64,000 bases of DNA from Pseudomonadota bacterium (GTDB lineage Bacteria; Pseudomonadota; Alphaproteobacteria; Micropepsales; Micropepsaceae), in contig JACQDN010000030.1 of assembly GCA_016201105.1 (NCBI GenBank), positions 169,014-233,013 on the forward strand, written 5' to 3'. Below are positions 59,197 to 64,000 of this stretch, in pieces. The notes under the pieces were generated by a model. The model searched no databases. It had not been told where the DNA came from and worked only from the letters and a program-made list of their open reading frames with translations. The position numbers and the translations under genes were made by a program. Each line of letters opens with the position of its first letter. The stretch's first letter is position 1.

Positions 59197-59235
59197 TTTG
59201 GCTACTGTGAAGCCGGCAATCAGCGAACGCTTCCC

Positions 59236-60096
59236 TTACATCAACAAAACCGGTTTCACGACGCGCGCCGTCACCAGATCGTTCATCGCCTCTTCGATGT
59301 CGGCAAAGGGATAGAGCGTGATCAATCGCTCGATGGAAAACTTTCCCGCGCGATAGTGCTCGATCAGGTGGGGGAGAAATTTCTGGGGCGAGGAATCGCT
59401 GCCGAGGATGGCGCGCAAGGTGCGGCCGCCTTCGAGCAGGAACGGCGCCGGCACACTCCAGGGTTCTTGCGGCGCGGCGACGAAGCCCGCTGTCCCGCGC
59501 ATCGCGAGGCATTCGACGGCCGAGGTCAGTGCGTCCGCGCTGGTCGTCGTGTTCAGTGCGAAATCGAATCCGCGCGGGGAGAGCGCGCGCAGGCTTTTCG
59601 AGACGTCGGATTTCGTCGTGTCGATGATGTCGGTGGCACCTAGTTCCAAAGCGAGCTGAAGCCGCGCTGCGATCCGGTCGATCGCAATGATGTGCTTGAG
59701 GCCGAGGATCTTCGCCGCCATGACGGCGGACAATCCGACCGCGCCGGTGCCGAAGATCGCGAGGGTATCGTCGGCCGCTGCCGCAAAGGCGTTGAACACG
59801 GCGCCTGCCCCTGTTGAAACGCCACAGCCCAGCGGCGCCAATGTTGGCAGCGGCAGGTCGCTCGGCACCTTCACCGCGCTGCGCGCTTCAGCGATTGCGA
59901 ATTCGGCAAACGACGACTGGCCGAAGAAGTGGCCGAACACACGCGATTCCTTGGCGGTCAGGTCGAGATCGGTGCGACAGATGCCGCAGGCGACGATGCG
60001 CACGAGGATTTCGTCGGCCAGAGGCGCGCCGAGCTCCACCTCTTCAAGGACGGGGAATTCTTGGCCTTTGCGGGAGACGGCGGCGCGGATCTTCAT
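59236..60096 (-). CDS. Zinc-dependent alcohol dehydrogenase family protein, internally deleted
   Basis: MKIRAAVSRKGQEFPVLEEVELGAPLADEILVRIVACGICRTDLDLTAKESRVFGHFFGQSSFAEFAI...FGTGAVGLSAVMAAKILG; GHE motif and structural-zinc cysteine cluster missing. Confidence 0.8.
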   Translation of the reverse strand: MKIRAAVSRKGQEFPVLEEVELGAPLADEILVRIVACGICRTDLDLTAKESRVFGHFFGQSSFAEFAIAEARSAVKVPSDLPLPTLAPLGCGVSTGAGAVFNAFAAAADDTLAIFGTGAVGLSAVMAAKILGLKHIIAIDRIAARLQLALELGATDIIDTTKSDVSKSLRALSPRGFDFALNTTTSADALTSAVECLAMRGTAGFVAAPQEPWSVPAPFLLEGGRTLRAILGSDSSPQKFLPHLIEHYRAGKFSIERLITLYPFADIEEAMNDLVTARVVKPVLLM

Positions 60097-60135
60097 GCGC
60101 CTGCTCTCCGCCAAGTATGGATTAGATTTTTCCAC

Positions 60136-60260
60136 ACCACAACCGTCATGGCCGCCCTCGTGGCGGCCATCCATGATCACTGTGCCAACCATTTTCACGC
60201 GAAATTCGACATCGCGATCTTGGGTGGCCGGGACAAGCCCGGCCATGACGGTGTTGTTGT
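60136..60260. repeat. Repeat C copy
   Basis: cacaaccgtcatggccgccctcgtggcggccatcc ... gggtggccgggacaagcccggccatgacggtgttgttgtg. Confidence 0.75.
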
Positions 60261-60284
60261 GATGTAATCCAGCGCAAAGCAGTT

Positions 60285-60560
60285 CTAACCCGCGCCGTGC
60301 TTAGTGGCGTTTTTCGCGACGTAGGCGACGAGCGCGCCGAATGTGTCGAGCGAGGATTCGAACAGTCTCACGTCCAGCGCGACACCGAACTCTTCTTCCA
60401 GCGCGATGCAGAATTCCATCTTCTGGATGGAATCGAGCGCCATGTCGTCGCTCAGCGACATGGCGTCGGCCAGTTGCGACACATCGAGTTGCAGCGACAT
60501 GACGTCTTTCGACGTCAGGATTTCGGCGATCCGGCGGCGGACGAGATTGGCGTCGAGCAC
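60285..60560 (-). CDS. Acyl carrier protein (phosphopantetheine attachment site)
   Basis: SLSDDMALDSIQKMEFCIALEEEFGVALD: DS(I) carrier-protein motif. Confidence 0.88.
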   Translation of the reverse strand: MLDANLVRRRIAEILTSKDVMSLQLDVSQLADAMSLSDDMALDSIQKMEFCIALEEEFGVALDVRLFESSLDTFGALVAYVAKNATKHGAG

Positions 60561-60619
60561 TCTTTGGTCCTTTGGAAATAGCCTAGAGCGATTTTGATTT
60601 GAACTGAATCACCAAAGCA

Positions 60620-60703
60620 CGTCATCGCCCGGCTTGTCCGGGCGACCCATCTTGTGGTTTTGAAAAAAGAAAGATGGGTCACCCGGACAAGCCGGGTGAT
60701 GAC
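60620..60703. repeat. Repeat C-type hairpin between ACP and radical SAM genes
   Basis: CGTCATCGCCCGGCTTGTCCGGGCGACCCATCTT ... AAGATGGGTCACCCGGACAAGCCGGGTGATGACG. Confidence 0.85.
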
Positions 60704-60784
60704 GGATATTGGAGCGTATGGGTCCCGGCACGCGCATCGCTGCGTAATGCTTGGCCGGGATGACGGATGGAGAGATGGACGGCC

Positions 60785-62158
60785 TCATGACAGAACCGCT
60801 GCGGCGCTTTGTTCGGGCGAGCCCTTGACGATTTTGCTGCGCAGCATCTGGCTCGTCATCATGGTGGTGTGTTCGGGCAGGAAGAAATCGCGGCAGATAT
60901 CGTCGGCGAATATGGTGTGCGAGCGCGGCACGCGCAGTTCCTTGTCGTCGAGTTCGAGAAGGCCGCGCTTCACCAGAGGGCCGATGACGTCGCCATACAC
61001 CTCTTGCATGTCCGAGCCGTGGCGCGCGGCAAAAGTGGCGCGCGCCAGTTTCAGCACCTTGACGCCATTGACCATGGTGCGCGCCATTTTCTCGCGTTCG
61101 GTGATGTGGTGGGCGCGCAGAACGGGCAGCTCGCCCTTAAGCACAAGCTCGGCGTACTGATCGGGATTGGCCGTGTTCTGGTACATGTAGCTGTCGAAAA
61201 TTCCATACGACGACAGCCCCATCGCCAGCAGATCCTCGCCGTTCCAGATCGCCTTGGTGTGAACCTGCTCGACGTCCAGGCTTTGCGTCAGAGCCGAGCT
61301 GTTGCTGGGGATGTAACCTCCCGCATCCTCGAGGCGATCGAAGGCATATTTGGCCAGCCGCGCCTCTGCGGCATCGGACATTACCAGCGCCGCCTTCTTG
61401 TGACCGTGGCGCAGCGACGTCGTCAGACGCGAGTTCAAATAGAATTCGAGCTTGTAGAGCGAGACGTTCTGAGGGGCCAGATCCAGGATTTCGTCGATCT
61501 GTTTTTTCCAGCTCTGCATGGTTTCGCCGACCATGCCCGACATGAAATCGAGATTGATGCTGCGGAACCCAAGCGTGCGGGCATAGGCGTAGAGCCGCAG
61601 AAACTGATCCTTGCGCGCAGGCCGGCCGTTCAATTCCTGAATGCGGTCGTCCAGGCTTTGCACGCCCATGCTGAGGCGGGTGATGCCCATCTGTTTTAGG
61701 CAATCGAGCTTTTCGCGCGTCAGCACTTCTTCGTCGGGATAGGACTCGAAGCTGAATTCGTGGCCGGGCCGAAAACGAAAGCTCTCTCTGAGTTTTCCGA
61801 CCAGCAATTCGATCTGCTTGAGCGAAAGAAGCGACGGCGTGCCGCCGCCGATGTAAATGGATCGCACGGTGCGCGCCTGCACTTTGGCGGAGCGGGCATA
61901 GAGATCGATCTCGCGGAACAGCAGATCGAGATAGGATTGCGTGGAATCCGCCGCCTTCTCGCCGGTGCCCACGCCCCAGACCTTGTAGAAGCAGAACTGG
62001 CATTTGCTGCGGCAATAGGGAATGTGCAGGTAGAGATGCATGGGCCGATCGGCCGATGACGCGGCTTCCGCTTCCGTCCAGCCAACCTCGCGCTTGCCCA
62101 GCACGTTGAAGGGCGGGTACTGGAAGGTGAAGTCCACCCGGTTAAGTTCGCTGCTCAC
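60785..62158 (-). CDS. Radical SAM protein, HemN/HemW (coproporphyrinogen III oxidase-like) family
   Basis: HLYLHIPYCRSKCQFCFYKVW (CxxxCxxC), SIYIGGGTPSLLSLKQIELLVGKL, GITRLSMGVQSLDDRIQELNGRPARKDQ, SINLDFMSGMVGETMQSW. Confidence 0.88.
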   Translation of the reverse strand: MSSELNRVDFTFQYPPFNVLGKREVGWTEAEAASSADRPMHLYLHIPYCRSKCQFCFYKVWGVGTGEKAADSTQSYLDLLFREIDLYARSAKVQARTVRSIYIGGGTPSLLSLKQIELLVGKLRESFRFRPGHEFSFESYPDEEVLTREKLDCLKQMGITRLSMGVQSLDDRIQELNGRPARKDQFLRLYAYARTLGFRSINLDFMSGMVGETMQSWKKQIDEILDLAPQNVSLYKLEFYLNSRLTTSLRHGHKKAALVMSDAAEARLAKYAFDRLEDAGGYIPSNSSALTQSLDVEQVHTKAIWNGEDLLAMGLSSYGIFDSYMYQNTANPDQYAELVLKGELPVLRAHHITEREKMARTMVNGVKVLKLARATFAARHGSDMQEVYGDVIGPLVKRGLLELDDKELRVPRSHTIFADDICRDFFLPEHTTMMTSQMLRSKIVKGSPEQSAAAVLS

Positions 62159-62206
62159 GTCTGGCTCTGCCCCACTGCCGATCGGATCACGCTTTGATCG
62201 GCGACC

Positions 62207-63697
62207 TTACTCTATCAGATATTTGCGCAGCACCTTGCCGGTCGCGCTTCTGGGAAGCGTGCCGACTGCGTGAAATTCCCTGGGCATCTTAAAACTTGCC
62301 AGATGCGCGCGACAATGGGCCCGAACCCGCTCAAGGTCGCCGGCGGGCTTCAAAACCACATAGGCGCGGATAATTTCGCCGAACTGCGGCCTTTCAAGAC
62401 CGACGACGGCGCATTCCAGCGCCTCGTTGCTGGCAAGGATCGACAGTTCCACCTCGGACGGGTCGACTTTCAAGCCGCCGACATTGATGAAACTGCTCTT
62501 GCGGCCCGTGATGGTGAGATATCCCGCCGTATCGCGCCGGCCGATGTCGCCGGTGAAATACCAGCCGTCGCGAAATTTCTTCGCCGATATCTCCGGCCGG
62601 CCCAGATAGGCTTTTGCGGTGGCAGGACTGGAAAGAATGATTTCGCCTTCTTCGCCGTAGGGAACGTCGGCGCCATCCGCGTCGACAATCCTGACGTGCC
62701 GATCCTTCAAAGGAACGCCGACCGATGTGGGTGACGCGGAAACGCCGTCGCCAAAGTTGAGCGAGATCATTCCGGCTTCGGTCGAACCGTAAAGCTGGGA
62801 GATATTTTTGCCGAACCGCTCTTCGAATTTTTGCGCGATTTCGGCAAGCAACGGCGCTCCGGCCGAGAGCAGCAGGCGGAAGCTGGAGAAGTCGATCGCC
62901 TTCGCGCTCGGCGTCCGGCTCAAGACTTCGTACATCAAGGGCACGCCAAGAAAGATCGTGGGGCGATGCCGCGTCACGACGTCGGCGAGATCCGCCGGCG
63001 AAAAGCCCGGCATGATGATGAGCGACGCTTCAGCGCGAAGGCTCGCCATCAGTCCCGCGAACAGGCCGTAGGAGTGAAACAAGGGAACGGCCGCGACGAT
63101 GACATCGTCTTTCGAAAGCCGAACGCGGGCGACAAAATTGGCGACTTCGTCCTCTGCCTGCTCATAGCTCCGGCTGACCGCGAGGGGCACGCCGCTGACA
63201 CCCGAGGTGAACTGCACAATGAATTCGCGATTCAGCGGATCGACGAATTCGCGATTCCGCGGCGTCGATTGCGCGCCGCCATCGCCGACGTGCCACAGCT
63301 TTAAAGAGCCAATCGTCGATAGCGATATCTCATGCAGCAGGTGCGGGCGAAGAGCCGAAAGCTCTCTCTCTGCAGGATAGTCCGTCGGCGCGAGCAAAAG
63401 GCTTGCGCCGGTGACGGCCATCGCCTTCTCCACTTCGCCGGCGGTCAGGTGAGGATTGAGCAGCACGGCGCGGCCTTGGCGTGTGAACACGGACAAGAGC
63501 GCGGCGGCGAACAAGGCAGAATTTCCCAGCAGCAGCGCGACGCGCTGACGATCGCTTGCGTGCGCGGCGAGGATTTCGCACAGCTGCGAAATCGCTTGCT
63601 TCAGGCTGCTCGCGGGGATTTCGCCTTCCAGGCCATAGAGCCTGGGCAACGGCGGGATCGCTATGCCGGGAGTTGTGCCGCGATCTTGGCTCGACAT
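62207..63697 (-). CDS. Class I adenylate-forming enzyme (acyl-CoA synthetase/AMP-dependent ligase)
   Basis: FTSGVSGVPLAVSRSYEQ, YGSTEAGMISLNFGDGV, DGWYFTGDIGRRDTAGYLTITGRKSSFINVGGLKVDPSEVE, LPRSATGKVLRKYL. Confidence 0.9.
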   Translation of the reverse strand: MSSQDRGTTPGIAIPPLPRLYGLEGEIPASSLKQAISQLCEILAAHASDRQRVALLLGNSALFAAALLSVFTRQGRAVLLNPHLTAGEVEKAMAVTGASLLLAPTDYPAERELSALRPHLLHEISLSTIGSLKLWHVGDGGAQSTPRNREFVDPLNREFIVQFTSGVSGVPLAVSRSYEQAEDEVANFVARVRLSKDDVIVAAVPLFHSYGLFAGLMASLRAEASLIIMPGFSPADLADVVTRHRPTIFLGVPLMYEVLSRTPSAKAIDFSSFRLLLSAGAPLLAEIAQKFEERFGKNISQLYGSTEAGMISLNFGDGVSASPTSVGVPLKDRHVRIVDADGADVPYGEEGEIILSSPATAKAYLGRPEISAKKFRDGWYFTGDIGRRDTAGYLTITGRKSSFINVGGLKVDPSEVELSILASNEALECAVVGLERPQFGEIIRAYVVLKPAGDLERVRAHCRAHLASFKMPREFHAVGTLPRSATGKVLRKYLIE

Positions 63698-63803
63698 GAT
63701 CTGGGTTCTGTCTCTTCGAATGACGGCGGCTCAGCTGAGCGATACTATCACAGGGCACCTCGGCTTGATTTCCTCATCGGGTTAGCCTCCGTTCGAACCA
63801 TTC

Positions 63804-64000
63804 AACCCTCCCCTTGAGGGAGGGTCGAAATCATCGCGAACGCAGTGAGCGGGGATTTCGGGGAGGGGTCATGCCGCGGCAGTTCAGCGATCGCGGCATT
63901 GTCAAAACTGGCTCGGCGTTACCGGTCTTCATAGAGCGTCAATTTACGCAACACGGCATGACCCCTCCCCGAAGCGCTTTGCGCTTCGACCCTCCCTCCC
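63804..64000. repeat. Repeat A copy (long form), reaches the window end
   Basis: accctccccttgagggagggtcgaaatcatcgcgaacgcagtgagcggggatttcggggaggggtcatgccg...cggcatgacccctccccgaagcgctttgcgcttcgaccctccctccc. Confidence 0.9.

Overview
High-GC alphaproteobacterial chromosome segment. The left part (about 1-36 kb) is mostly core genes: nusA (partial)-rimP, trmB-metK, hslUV, hisB, the RegB/SenC/RegA redox module, folD, yggT, coq4 and tRNA-Ala(CGC). The middle (about 36.6-50.4 kb) is accessory: a tRNA-Arg(CCG)-bounded remnant island with an HNH endonuclease, followed by a run of small oxidoreductases, SnoaL/NTF2-like proteins and regulators. The right end holds a predicted ACP / HemN-like radical SAM / AMP-ligase operon. 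Main observations: (1) a dispersed palindromic repeat family (repeat A), one copy of which lies in frame inside trmB, as Rickettsia palindromic elements do, and another of which supplies the C-terminus of an Lnt-like protein; (2) a second inverted-repeat family (repeat B), all three copies of which sit between convergent genes; (3) three paralogous ferritin-like diiron proteins, two transcription units of which share a TGACRC-N2-SCGTCA palindrome; (4) a 17-bp duplication of the tRNA-Arg 3' end delimiting a 4-kb island; (5) a short MITE-like element with terminal inverted repeats that truncates a gene; (6) a broken Fic toxin locus with an intact antitoxin-like ORF; (7) three proteins that look catalytically degenerate (cyclase, Lnt-like, zinc ADH). 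All family calls come from reading the sequence; no database search was run.
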